DNA of 64,000 nt from CAMYKD01 sp041617155 (GTDB lineage Bacteria > Pseudomonadota > Alphaproteobacteria > Kiloniellales > JAKSDN01): the NCBI GenBank assembly GCA_041617155.1, contig JBFJPL010000001.1:1-64000 (forward strand). Direction: 5' to 3'. Positions 1 through 10,467 of this stretch are shown here, piece after piece. Position 1 is the stretch's first letter. Every line of letters begins with the position of its first letter. The translations under genes were made by a program, and so were the position numbers. The notes below the pieces were generated by a model. It ran no database searches. It was not told the origin of the DNA and was given only the letters and a program-made list of their open reading frames with translations.

Positions 1-756
1 AATCTCCAGGACGGGCTGATCAACCTGTCGCTGATAGACGCCTACACACCGGCGGCTCTGAACACCATCGAGTTCCTGTCATCCGGCGGTGGACTAACCG
101 CCAACGAACCCAACCTCTCGGTCAGCATCTCCGGGGTGGACCCGACCTTCACGGCGGGCGGCTTCGACCTGCTGTTCGACACCAGCGGCCTTTCCTTCAC
201 AGCCGTCAATGACATTGCGGCAGGCACCTCCACCTTCCTGTTCGGCAGCGACCGCGACGACGACTTCACGAGCGGCGCGGGCGACGATCAACTGGATGGC
301 GGTTCGGGCGACGATCGGCTCGACGGCGGCGCCGGCGCCGACCGCTTGACCGGGGGCCTGGGGGCGGACGACCTGACCGGCGGCCTCGGTGGCGATACCT
401 TCTTCTACGGCAGCCCGGCCGACGGCGGCGCGGTCGCGACCAACGTGTCGGTCTCGGCGAGCGGCGTGGCCGGCGACACGATCGCCGATTTCGACGTCGC
501 CGCGGGCGACCGCATCGGCATCGCCGGCGAGAACTTCGGCGTCATCGAGGTGACCGTCGACAACTTCGCCGCCATCTCGGTGGACTACGACGGCACCAAC
601 GGCACCAGCCCGGCGTGGAGCAACGGAGACGCTTCCTTCCTGCTGGACGGCGGCGGCAACCTGATCTACGACGCCGACGGCGCCGCCGTGGGCTATACCA
701 TCGTGGCCAACATCGCCGACGCGACCATCGATCAAGACGCCTTCCAGGTAAGTTAG
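1..756 (+). CDS. RTX-type calcium-binding secreted protein, 3' part
   Basis: The reading frame is open from the first base, so the gene begins outside the window; 251 residues are visible. The middle carries glycine/aspartate nonapeptide repeats of the RTX type (GSGDDQLDGG, GSGDDRLDGG, GAGADRLTGG, GLGADDLTGG), which in this family form a calcium-binding beta-roll after secretion. The segment after the repeats is typical of the C-terminal region that carries the uncleaved type I secretion signal. The type I ABC transporter gene starts 12 bases downstream, so this is probably its substrate. The function of the missing N-terminal part cannot be judged. Confidence 0.85.
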   Translation, partial: NLQDGLINLSLIDAYTPAALNTIEFLSSGGGLTANEPNLSVSISGVDPTFTAGGFDLLFDTSGLSFTAVNDIAAGTSTFLFGSDRDDDFTSGAGDDQLDGGSGDDRLDGGAGADRLTGGLGADDLTGGLGGDTFFYGSPADGGAVATNVSVSASGVAGDTIADFDVAAGDRIGIAGENFGVIEVTVDNFAAISVDYDGTNGTSPAWSNGDASFLLDGGGNLIYDADGAAVGYTIVANIADATIDQDAFQVS

Positions 757-768
757 GTAGCCGCATCC

Positions 769-2484
<1,716 letters not shown>

Positions 2485-2488
2485 TGCC

Positions 2489-3781
2489 GTGAACAGACTA
2501 GACAACCTCTTGAAGACCAACGCCCGATCCGGCTGGCGGCGGATCGCCTGGGTCATTGCGCTGCTGATTTCCGCCGTCACCGCCTGGGCCGCCCTGACCG
2601 AACTGGACGAGGTCGCGGTTGCCGAGGGTCAGGTCGTGCCGCGCGACAAGGTCAAGATCATCCAGCACCTGGAAGGCGGGATCATCAAGCAGATCTTCGT
2701 CGAAGAGGGCATGACGATCAAAGCGGGCGTGCCCCTGGTCGAACTGGTCCTGCCGGTCACCGGCCTCAACAAGGAGGAACTGCAGGTCCAGCTGGACGGC
2801 CTGGTCTTGGCGCGGGCCAGGTTGTCGGCGGAGATCGAAAATCGGCCAATCGATTTGCCCGCGCCCGAAGCGGCCCGCAATCCCAAGCTGGCGGAGGCCG
2901 AGCTTAGTGCCTTCAAGGCGCGGCGGCAGGAACACCAAAGCCAGCTGCTGACTCTGAAGGAGCAAGTGCAGCAGCGCGAACTGTCGATCATGGAGATCAA
3001 GGCGGCGAGGTCGGCGATCCATACCGACATGAAGATGTCACGCCAACACCTGAAGATCTCCGCCGACCTGGTCAAGGACGGTCTGACCTCCAAGATCGAA
3101 CACCTGGAGCGTAAGCGGGAGGTCAAGCGCCTGGAAGGTGAATACGCCGCGCTCACGCCCGCCATACCACGGGCCGAAGCGGCGCTGGCGGAAGCCACGG
3201 AAAAGCTGCGCGAAGCGGGGCTGATATACCGGCGCCAGATCCTGGAGGAGTTTCGCGATGCCGAGCTCAATATCGCACGAACGACGGAACTGCTCGCCGC
3301 CGCCACTCAGCAGGACTCGAGGACCTTGATCAAGAGTCCGATAGACGGCGTCGTGAAGAACTTGCGCTATCATACGATCGGCGGCGTCGTTCGCTCAGGC
3401 GAGCCGATCATGGAACTGGTGCCATCGGACAATAATTTGGTGATCGAGGCGCGCTTGAGCCCGACCGACCGCGGTTATGTCGCCACGGGCCAGTCGGCGC
3501 GGGCCAAGATCTCGACATACGATTACATCCGCTACGGTGCGCTCGACGGCTCGATCGTGCAGATCTCGGCCGACAGCTCGACCGGCCAAAACGGCGAACC
3601 CTACTTCCGTGTCGTGATGCAGCCCGAGCGAACCTATCTCGGAGCGGGTGGCGAACAGCTGCCGATCATGCCGGGCATGGTGGCCACCGTCGACATAAAG
3701 ACCGGTCGGAAGTCGATACTTTCCTATATCATCGAGCCGGTTCTGAAGATCAAAGAGGAGTCGTTCCGGGAGCGGCTATGA
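2489..3781 (+). CDS. Type I secretion membrane fusion protein, HlyD family
   Basis: Periplasmic adaptor of 430 residues linking the ABC exporter to an outer-membrane channel. It has one N-terminal membrane segment (about residues 18-38), a lipoyl-like half, a long alpha-helical coiled-coil rich in Lys, Glu and Leu (about 90-280), and a C-terminal beta-barrel region ending in the IEPVLK-type tail common in HlyD/PrtE. The GTG at 2489 is chosen because it lies 4 bases after the exporter stop and follows a GGAG-like ribosome site. An in-frame upstream extension would run inside the exporter gene. Its stop overlaps the next gene as ATGA. Confidence 0.9.
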   Translation: MNRLDNLLKTNARSGWRRIAWVIALLISAVTAWAALTELDEVAVAEGQVVPRDKVKIIQHLEGGIIKQIFVEEGMTIKAGVPLVELVLPVTGLNKEELQVQLDGLVLARARLSAEIENRPIDLPAPEAARNPKLAEAELSAFKARRQEHQSQLLTLKEQVQQRELSIMEIKAARSAIHTDMKMSRQHLKISADLVKDGLTSKIEHLERKREVKRLEGEYAALTPAIPRAEAALAEATEKLREAGLIYRRQILEEFRDAELNIARTTELLAAATQQDSRTLIKSPIDGVVKNLRYHTIGGVVRSGEPIMELVPSDNNLVIEARLSPTDRGYVATGQSARAKISTYDYIRYGALDGSIVQISADSSTGQNGEPYFRVVMQPERTYLGAGGEQLPIMPGMVATVDIKTGRKSILSYIIEPVLKIKEESFRERL

Positions 3782-6147
3782 ACTGGCTTCTGTCACCAGG
3801 AAACGGGTTTGCGCGACTGCGCCGCGGCCTGCTGCGCGGCGGCCGCTTGTACGGCGCCGCCGGCCTGTTGGTGTTGCTGGCGGTGCGGGTCTGGAACCCT
3901 TGGCCGGTCGAGGCCGAACGACTGCGCATGGCCGATTTTTACCAGCAGCTGTTGCCGCGTACCAGTGAGTCCAGCCCCGTGGTGATCATCGACATCGACG
4001 AGCAGAGTCTCGCAGAGCTCGAACTGCAATGGCCTTGGCCGAGAACATTGATCGCCGAAATGATCGACAAGTTAGCCGAGGCCGGGGTCGCGGCAATCGC
4101 GTTCGACGTGGTCTTCGCCGAACCGGACCGGACCTCCCCGTCGATCGTGCGGGAATACCTCCCCAACCTGGACGACAATCTCTTCGAGCTGCTGGGCGCG
4201 ATGCCATCGCATGATTCGAAACTGGCCGAAAGTTTCAAGGACCGCAAGGTCGTGCTGGGGCAAACCGGCCTATGGCAAACCGAGAACGCCGCCGGACTAC
4301 GCCATGCCGAGCGTATCACGCCGATCGCATGGATCGGCGAAGACCCGCGTCGATTTCTCGAGAGATATCCGGGCATTGTCGACAACATCGATGAACTCGA
4401 TTCCCAAGCGGCCGGCCGGGGCATGTTCAGCCTCGCCAAGGAGGGGGACGGCGTCGTGCGCCGCGTGCCGTCGATCTACAAAGTCGGCGATCAGCTGATC
4501 CCGGCACTGTCTCTCGAATTGTTGCGGGTCCGGAATCTCGAGACGAGCCATGTCGTGTGGGCCGACCAAGCCGGGATCTCGAATATTCTCGCAGCCGGCA
4601 TAAGGATCCCGACAGACCGGCGCGGAAGAATCTGGATCCGTTTCGCCGACCGGAACGAAGAACGATATGTTTCCGCGGCCGAGGTGATCCGTGGCGAGGC
4701 GGCCCCCGGACGCCTGGCCGGCAAAATGGCGTTGATCGGGACGTCTGCGGCCGGTCTTGGAGACCTTCAGGCGACGCCGCTCGGCTACACCATGCCGGGC
4801 GTGGAGATCCATGCGCAGCTGATCGAGACGGTGCTGGAGCGAAGCTATCTGATTCGGCCCAACTTCGCCCTGGGCGTCGAGCTGACGGTCATCTTCCTCT
4901 CCGGCGTCCTGCTGCTCATCGTCGTGCCGATCGTCGGCGCGCGCTGGACCATGCCTTTGCTCGTCATGCTCATTGCCGCCGTAGCGGGCGCATCCTGGTA
5001 TGCCTTCGCCAGCAAATCCGTTCTCATCGATGCGTCGTACCCGGTCGTTTCGGCGATTCTGACCTTCGTCTTGCTTGCCTATGCAGGCTACGCCTCGGAA
5101 GAACGGAACAAGAAGCATATCCGGCAGGCCTTCGGACGATATCTTTCGCCGGTCGTCGTCGAGCGGCTTGCCGATAACCCCGGAAAGCTCGAGTTGGGCG
5201 GCGAAGAGCGTCTCATGTCGATCATGTTCGCCGACATTCGCGGCTTTACCACCCTTTCCGAACGCTTCAAGGATGATCCGAAAGGATTGACCCAGCTGGT
5301 CAACCAGTTTCTCACACCGATGACCGACGTCGTGCACCAATGGAACGGTACGATCGATAAGTACATCGGCGATTGTTTGATGGCTTTTTGGAACGCGCCT
5401 CTCGACGACGAACAACACGCCGCGAACGCATGCCAGGCAGCCCTGGAGATGTTGGCGGCCCTGGAGCAGGTCAATCGTCGCCTGGCGGCCAATGAGCCTC
5501 CGGCCGGCGACCCTGGCAAAGAGAAGCTTCCCGAGACGTTGGATGTTCCGGGGGGTAACGCCGAGCTCAGCAACGTCTACCCGCTTCAAAAGGTTCCGGG
5601 CGCGCCAAACCTGGCTGCGAAGCGGCCGAACGAGACTCGTCAACCGATTCGCCTGAAGATCGGGATCGGCATCAGCACCGGCGAGTGTCTGGTCGGCAAC
5701 CTGGGATCGGAGCAACGCTTCGACTACTCGGTGCTCGGGGATCCAGTCAATTTCGCTTCCCGGCTCGAAGGCCAGACCAAGAACTACGGTGTCGGCATCC
5801 TGATCAGCGAGACGACGCGACGCCTGGCGCGCGAGTTCGCGGCGCTGGAACTGGACCGCATCGTCGTCAAGGGCAAGCGCGAAGCGGTTGGGGTCTATGG
5901 GCTGCTGGGCGATTCGACTCGCGCCGAAACCGACAATTTCCGGACCCTGGAAAGGCTTCATGGTCAAATGTTGGCGGCCTATCGGGGCCAGCGTTGGCAT
6001 GAAGCGCGCGAGTTGCTAGCCGCCTGTATCGAGCAGGATCCTAGCCTGGAAGGGCTGTATCTACTTTACGGCGCGCGGATCGATCACTATTTGCTCGATC
6101 CGCCCGAACCGAATTGGGACGGCGTTTTCCTGGCGCGTACCAAATAG
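3778..6147 (+). CDS. CHASE2-domain adenylate/guanylate cyclase
   Basis: Class III nucleotide cyclase of 789 residues that makes a cyclic nucleotide in the cytosol under control of a periplasmic sensor. Residues about 45-350 form a CHASE2 sensor (start motif VVIIDIDEQSL) preceded by one membrane segment. Three more membrane helices follow at about 360-440. The cyclase domain begins with FADIRGFT (metal Asp at about 486), continues with KYIGDCLMAFW (second Asp at about 532) and has GISTGECLVGNLG with a VNFASRLE segment. Its ATG overlaps the adaptor stop, so it is probably co-translated with the secretion genes. The ligand and the ATP-versus-GTP choice cannot be read reliably. Confidence 0.92.
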   Translation: MNWLLSPGNGFARLRRGLLRGGRLYGAAGLLVLLAVRVWNPWPVEAERLRMADFYQQLLPRTSESSPVVIIDIDEQSLAELELQWPWPRTLIAEMIDKLAEAGVAAIAFDVVFAEPDRTSPSIVREYLPNLDDNLFELLGAMPSHDSKLAESFKDRKVVLGQTGLWQTENAAGLRHAERITPIAWIGEDPRRFLERYPGIVDNIDELDSQAAGRGMFSLAKEGDGVVRRVPSIYKVGDQLIPALSLELLRVRNLETSHVVWADQAGISNILAAGIRIPTDRRGRIWIRFADRNEERYVSAAEVIRGEAAPGRLAGKMALIGTSAAGLGDLQATPLGYTMPGVEIHAQLIETVLERSYLIRPNFALGVELTVIFLSGVLLLIVVPIVGARWTMPLLVMLIAAVAGASWYAFASKSVLIDASYPVVSAILTFVLLAYAGYASEERNKKHIRQAFGRYLSPVVVERLADNPGKLELGGEERLMSIMFADIRGFTTLSERFKDDPKGLTQLVNQFLTPMTDVVHQWNGTIDKYIGDCLMAFWNAPLDDEQHAANACQAALEMLAALEQVNRRLAANEPPAGDPGKEKLPETLDVPGGNAELSNVYPLQKVPGAPNLAAKRPNETRQPIRLKIGIGISTGECLVGNLGSEQRFDYSVLGDPVNFASRLEGQTKNYGVGILISETTRRLAREFAALELDRIVVKGKREAVGVYGLLGDSTRAETDNFRTLERLHGQMLAAYRGQRWHEARELLAACIEQDPSLEGLYLLYGARIDHYLLDPPEPNWDGVFLARTK

Positions 6148-6354
6148 AAGTTTCTGAATTTGCAAATGCGGCGGACGATTTTTCAGGCCGCCGCCCCCCA
6201 TGTCGGTTTTGCCTTGTGCTCCTTGGGCCTTGGTTCCGGAACTCTCGCACATTCGGGAAAGTGGCCCGCATGGTCAGCCGGTTTGCGGCGGGATCGGCCC
6301 CTGATCGGGCGCGGAGCGTGCCTGGGGCGCCGCTTTTGGCCGGGTGCCGCGCTC

Positions 6355-6471
6355 TTACAAGCCCTTGGCGAACGGCGCGATCAAAATGAGGAAGAAGGGA
6401 GCCGCTATAAAGAGCCCTGTCACGACCAGCATAAAGTCAACTAACATGGCGGAAAGCTTTGTGCTCGGCAT
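6355..6471 (-). CDS. Small single-pass membrane protein, 38 residues
   Basis: An uncatalogued small gene on the minus strand, starting MPSTKLSAML and ending FAKGL. Nearly all of residues 9-33 is hydrophobic, giving one transmembrane helix with short polar ends. A very strong ribosome-binding site (AGGAGG, 6-7 bases before the ATG) and the divergent promoter region shared with the multiheme cytochrome gene support it as real. No family is recognised. It could be a small subunit or regulator of a membrane complex. Function unknown. Confidence 0.62.
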   Translation of the reverse strand: MPSTKLSAMLVDFMLVVTGLFIAAPFFLILIAPFAKGL

Positions 6472-6859
6472 TTGTCTACCTCCTGTGGCGTGCAATCTTC
6501 GGCGTTATTGTTGATTTGTAGATGGCGAGTGATCGACTCGAGGCAAGTGACAAATGTCACACACATATGAAATTTGGAATGGCATAATTCCGTTGATGAA
6601 GGTCACAATTCGGAGCCATCGCCAAAAATCGCCTTTGGTGATCTGCTTAGAGGCGCTTGGCGAAGCGTCCGGAGAGGGTTCCACGCTGGTCTGAATTGTG
6701 ATACCGTGATCGGACAGTTAGATTGACCATTGATGCGTTAGATGTAGTGCAACTTGTCTAATTTCGCTCCCGGCTAATGACGGAGAAATCTGGTTTAGAG
6801 ATAGAAGTTTTGAAGTCATCGGGAACGGTTCATTTACTGGCAGTGGATGGGGGCCATCT
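6472..6859. other. Divergent intergenic region upstream of the multiheme cluster
   Basis: This 388-base gap separates the minus-strand small membrane gene from the pentaheme cytochrome gene and is lower in GC than its surroundings. It holds a 14-bp CRP/FNR-type palindrome at 6547-6560 and a weaker inverted repeat GGAAT-N6-ATTCC at 6576-6591. No convincing gene was seen. It is the likely promoter region for the electron-transfer cluster. Confidence 0.5.
6547..6560. promoter_or_regulatory. CRP-like palindrome GTGAC-N4-GTCAC
   Basis: A perfect inverted repeat, GTGACAAATGTCAC. It resembles the half-sites of CRP-family regulators (GTGA-N6-TCAC) rather than the FNR/FixK type found later in the window. 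It sits about 300 bases before the pentaheme cytochrome start and 76 bases before the small divergent gene. Its binding protein is inferred, not shown. Confidence 0.45.
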
Positions 6860-8896
6860 ATGTCGTTCCTTCGCAGGACCACGGTACTTGCAGGCGGGCT
6901 AGTCCTCTCAACGGCACTAGTTGTGTTTGTAGAATTAAGGCCGGCCGAAACCGCTTCTGGCGATCGGGTCTTTGGAGTGTTGCGAACCGACGTCGTCACG
7001 ACGGGCCGGGTGCAACTCGCACAGATCAAGTCCGATGACGACCTGTTGGCGGATGACGATCTGTTGGCGGATGACGATCTGTTGGCGGATGACGACCTGT
7101 TGGCGGATGACGACCTGTTGGCGGATGACGATCTTCTGACCGACGAGCCCGAGACCGAAGCGGTTGAGGCAGAGGATGAAGAAGATAAGGCGCGCTCGGC
7201 CACCGAGGCGCATGAGGCGGTGTTTCTCGGGGATCGCTATCCCTCGGCAAACGCTTGTGCCACCTGTCACGAGAAGCAGTACAACGAATGGTCGGTGTCG
7301 CAGCACGCCTATGCCCAGCTAAGCCCGATTTACATGGCGATGCAGACGACCATCAACATGAAGACCAGCGGCACCAACGGCGACTTCTGCATCAGGTGCC
7401 ACAATCAGGTTGGCATGAACCTTGGGGAATCGGTCTATATCTCCAACCTCGACCGGCATCCGACTTCGCGCGAAGGCATCACCTGCGTTGTGTGCCACCG
7501 GGTGAACCAGAATTACGGCAAGGCTAGCGGCCGTTTGGCCTTGGTCGAGGGTGATCTCTTCTCCACGATTTACGGTCCGTCTGGGAACGAAGAACTGGAA
7601 CGGGTGCTGAGCAAGCCCGAAGAATACCGGGTCGTGACAGATCGTGAGGCGGCAGGTCGGGGGATCCACACCAAGGCCGACAGGTTCTTCCCGCTAGTTA
7701 CACCGGCCTTCTGCGGCTCCTGTCACGACGTCACGCTGCTCAATGGTTTCCGCCTCGAGGAAGCCTTCGCCGAGTACAAGCGGTCGCCGGCGGCCAGAAG
7801 GGGTGTTTCCTGCCAGGATTGTCACATGGGCAAGGTGCAGGGGGTCAATGCGGGCTATGAAGAGGGACCGGCAGCCGTGGTAGGCGGTGTGCCGACCAAG
7901 ACGCGCAGGATCACCGACCACTTCTTCGCGGGACCGGACTACCCGATCATCCATCCGGGCATCTTCCCGCACAATGTTCGTGCCGCAGAATTCAAGACTT
8001 TGCGCGAGTGGCTTCAGTTCGACTACAAGGCCGGGTGGGGCACCGATAAATTCGAGGACAATGTCTCGAACGATTACGAGTTCCCGGATGCTTGGTTCTC
8101 TATCGACGACCGTTATGACGCACGAGAAATACTTGATGAACAGTTCAGGCGGTTGGAAATCGGCCGTGGCAAGCGCCTTGAAGTCCTACGCAACGGATTC
8201 GCGATCGGGCGTATCACTGTCGCGCAGGCCAACCAAGACGGCATCAAGTTGGCCGTCGAGGTCAAGAACGCGACCGATGGCCACGGCGTTCCGACGGGCT
8301 TCGACGCCGAGCGCCTGATCTATCTCGAGGTGAAAGTCACCGATCAAGACGGCAAGCTGATCTACGTATCTGGTGACAGGGACCCGAACGGCGATGTGCG
8401 CGATACCCACTCGCTCTATGTGCACGATGGCAAACTACCGATCGACAAAGATCTGTTCAGCTTGCAGAGCAAGTTTGTTGTTCGTCTGGTCCGCGGCGGT
8501 GAACGCGAGCAAGTCTTGGCCGTCAACGAGTCCGTTTCGGTGTTGCCCTTCGTTCGGCCCGAACGGCGACCTACCACGCTTTATGGTCGGCCCCTGGGGG
8601 CACGAAAACACAAGCAGACAATTGAACCCTTGGGCAGCCGATTGGCGAAATACAGTATAGACGGCCGCAAGCTGACGGGACGAGGTCCGTACGACGTCTC
8701 GATCAAGTTGATTTCTCAAATGGTGCCCGTGAACCTATTGGCGGCGATCCAAGGGGCCGGGTTCGACTATGGCATGAGCCCCAAAGAAATCGGCGATGCG
8801 GTGGTCGAGGGATCCCAGGTGATTTGGCATCGACGTCTGAAGATCGATGTCGCCAAGGGAGCCTTTGAGGAGGTGGCTCTTACTCAATCCAATTGA
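6860..8896 (+). CDS. Pentaheme c-type cytochrome with acidic DDDLLA repeats
   Basis: Exported cytochrome of 678 residues. It has an N-terminal signal or anchor (about residues 7-26), then six acidic hexapeptide repeats at about 59-94. Five CxxCH heme sites follow: CATCH (133), CIRCH (177), CVVCH (209), CGSCH (285) and CQDCH (318). The last 350 residues have no heme site and include a GHGVPTGFDAER segment of the kind seen after the hemes in cytochrome c554-like multiheme proteins. It is the first plus-strand gene of the electron-transfer cluster. Whether it stays in the periplasm or reaches the cell surface with the next gene's barrel is unknown. Confidence 0.85.
   Translation: MSFLRRTTVLAGGLVLSTALVVFVELRPAETASGDRVFGVLRTDVVTTGRVQLAQIKSDDDLLADDDLLADDDLLADDDLLADDDLLADDDLLTDEPETEAVEAEDEEDKARSATEAHEAVFLGDRYPSANACATCHEKQYNEWSVSQHAYAQLSPIYMAMQTTINMKTSGTNGDFCIRCHNQVGMNLGESVYISNLDRHPTSREGITCVVCHRVNQNYGKASGRLALVEGDLFSTIYGPSGNEELERVLSKPEEYRVVTDREAAGRGIHTKADRFFPLVTPAFCGSCHDVTLLNGFRLEEAFAEYKRSPAARRGVSCQDCHMGKVQGVNAGYEEGPAAVVGGVPTKTRRITDHFFAGPDYPIIHPGIFPHNVRAAEFKTLREWLQFDYKAGWGTDKFEDNVSNDYEFPDAWFSIDDRYDAREILDEQFRRLEIGRGKRLEVLRNGFAIGRITVAQANQDGIKLAVEVKNATDGHGVPTGFDAERLIYLEVKVTDQDGKLIYVSGDRDPNGDVRDTHSLYVHDGKLPIDKDLFSLQSKFVVRLVRGGEREQVLAVNESVSVLPFVRPERRPTTLYGRPLGARKHKQTIEPLGSRLAKYSIDGRKLTGRGPYDVSIKLISQMVPVNLLAAIQGAGFDYGMSPKEIGDAVVEGSQVIWHRRLKIDVAKGAFEEVALTQSN
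7034..7141 (+). repeat. In-frame 18-bp tandem repeat, six units
   Basis: Six contiguous units of GATGACGAYCTGTTGGCG, each encoding DDDLLA; the last has diverged to DDDLLT. Near-perfect DNA identity between units suggests recent expansion by slippage or unequal exchange. The repeat lies between the export signal and the heme domain, where it would form an acidic linker. Confidence 0.95.
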
Positions 8897-8962
8897 TGAT
8901 AAACGCGCAAACGCGTGGGGTATGTTGAGAGCATCTTCAGCCAAGAAAACTGGGGGGCGGAG

Positions 8963-10378
8963 ATGAGAAGAGAGCAGATGGGGCCGCTATCTTTACTCGA
9001 ACGGGTCGAAAGAGCGGCATGTGTTTCCATCGTCGCCTTGGTCGGTGGGATGCAGGTGCCAGGCGCACTTGCTGCGGGCAGCGAGCTTTCGACCGAGCCG
9101 ATTCCTTTGAAAACCGAAGAAGAACTTCCAAAGCGAACGCCGCCCATCATCGAAATCGGCCCCGATTTCCTCGGGACCGGCAACATTCCCAAGGGTTTCG
9201 AACTGCCGACCGGCGCTGTGTGGACGCCGGCCCTTTGGATCTTCGGAGATCTTCGGACGGCCTTCAATTACTTCGACAACGGCGAGGATCCGAAATTCTT
9301 GGAGTGGGCCAATCGGCTCGATCTCTTCGCAAATCTGCAGTTGAGCGGCACGGAACGCCTCCTGTTCGGCATTCAGCCACTGCACGACAACCGTAGGTTC
9401 TCGGGTTACATTTGGAAACCGGACAGCAACGACGGTTTCCAGGACGAATTAAACCTTGATATCACGACGCTCTTTTTCGAGGGCGAATTTGGCGAAATAT
9501 TTCCCAACCTGGATCCGGAGGATACCGGCAGCTTCGACTATGGCTTTTCCGTTGGCCGTCAGGAGATCTTCTTCCAAGAAGGAATGATGTTCAACGACAC
9601 CATCGATTCCGTAGGTATCACCCGGGACACGGTAATCATCCCGGACGCCTCGGTCGATACCCGGATCACCGGCCTTTTCGGCTGGAACGACATCGACCGT
9701 AACGACAATCGGGAAGACGGCGACGCCTGGCTCGTTGGCCTGTTCACTGAAACCGACTTTCGACCGACGACGACCAATCTGGACGTCGCCTATGTCAATT
9801 CGTCGGACAACGACGAAGGTGGCGACGGGCTCTATGTCGGCGCCAGCGCGACGCAGCGCATCGGTCATTGGAACACGTCCTTTCGCGCGAACCTTTCGGT
9901 TGCGCTCGAGGGGGACTCCGAAGCGGTCAGCAGCGGCGGATTATTGTTCTCGGAAATCTCCATCACGCCGCCGGCGACCGATGACGTGGCTTATGGAAAT
10001 TTTTTCTGGGCGATCGATGAGTACTCTTCGGCGGCACGCGGAGAGTTGGCAGGCGGTCCGCTTGGGCGTGTCGGCATTCTCTTTGCCGCCGTGGGCCTGG
10101 GCAACTTCGGGCCGGCGCTCAGCAACCGAACGAACGAAGTGTTCGGCGGTTCGCTTGGCTATCAGATGTTCTTCAACGATGCCCGCACGCAGATTGTCTT
10201 CGAGGTGGGTGGGCGCAGGGGCACTTCGGCCGAGATCGACGATGCGGCCGCGGTCGGCGCACGGTTCCAGCAGGCGATCCTGGACCGTTTCGTATTCCAG
10301 ATCGACGGATTTGCGTCCCTCCAACAAAACCGCGATGAGGGGTATGGAATCCGGAGCGAACTGCTGGTTCGGTTCTGA
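8963..10378 (+). CDS. Outer-membrane beta-barrel protein (porin-like)
   Basis: Protein of 471 residues with a signal peptide ending near ALAAGS, then alternating amphipathic strands rich in Phe, Tyr, Asp and Asn, ending LLVRF. A terminal Phe is the classic outer-membrane barrel assembly signal. The ATG at 8963 is preferred over an in-frame upstream start because GGGGGGCGGAG precedes it and the signal peptide then has a normal length. It follows the pentaheme gene by 66 bases, so it may be the conduit or porin of this system. It is not recognisably MtrB by eye. Confidence 0.75.
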   Translation: MRREQMGPLSLLERVERAACVSIVALVGGMQVPGALAAGSELSTEPIPLKTEEELPKRTPPIIEIGPDFLGTGNIPKGFELPTGAVWTPALWIFGDLRTAFNYFDNGEDPKFLEWANRLDLFANLQLSGTERLLFGIQPLHDNRRFSGYIWKPDSNDGFQDELNLDITTLFFEGEFGEIFPNLDPEDTGSFDYGFSVGRQEIFFQEGMMFNDTIDSVGITRDTVIIPDASVDTRITGLFGWNDIDRNDNREDGDAWLVGLFTETDFRPTTTNLDVAYVNSSDNDEGGDGLYVGASATQRIGHWNTSFRANLSVALEGDSEAVSSGGLLFSEISITPPATDDVAYGNFFWAIDEYSSAARGELAGGPLGRVGILFAAVGLGNFGPALSNRTNEVFGGSLGYQMFFNDARTQIVFEVGGRRGTSAEIDDAAAVGARFQQAILDRFVFQIDGFASLQQNRDEGYGIRSELLVRF

Positions 10379-10467
10379 TGCCGGCACCGGTGGGGGAGCT
10401 GGCGCTCGGGCGATTGAGACCCCAGACTTCGGCCGGCGGCTCTGGGTGACGGAACTGGAGGTAGGTT

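Noticed and set aside
4297..6000. Minus-strand open frame of 567 codons opposite the cyclase
   Set aside because: No motifs and no ribosome site; the plus-strand cyclase has all its catalytic motifs.
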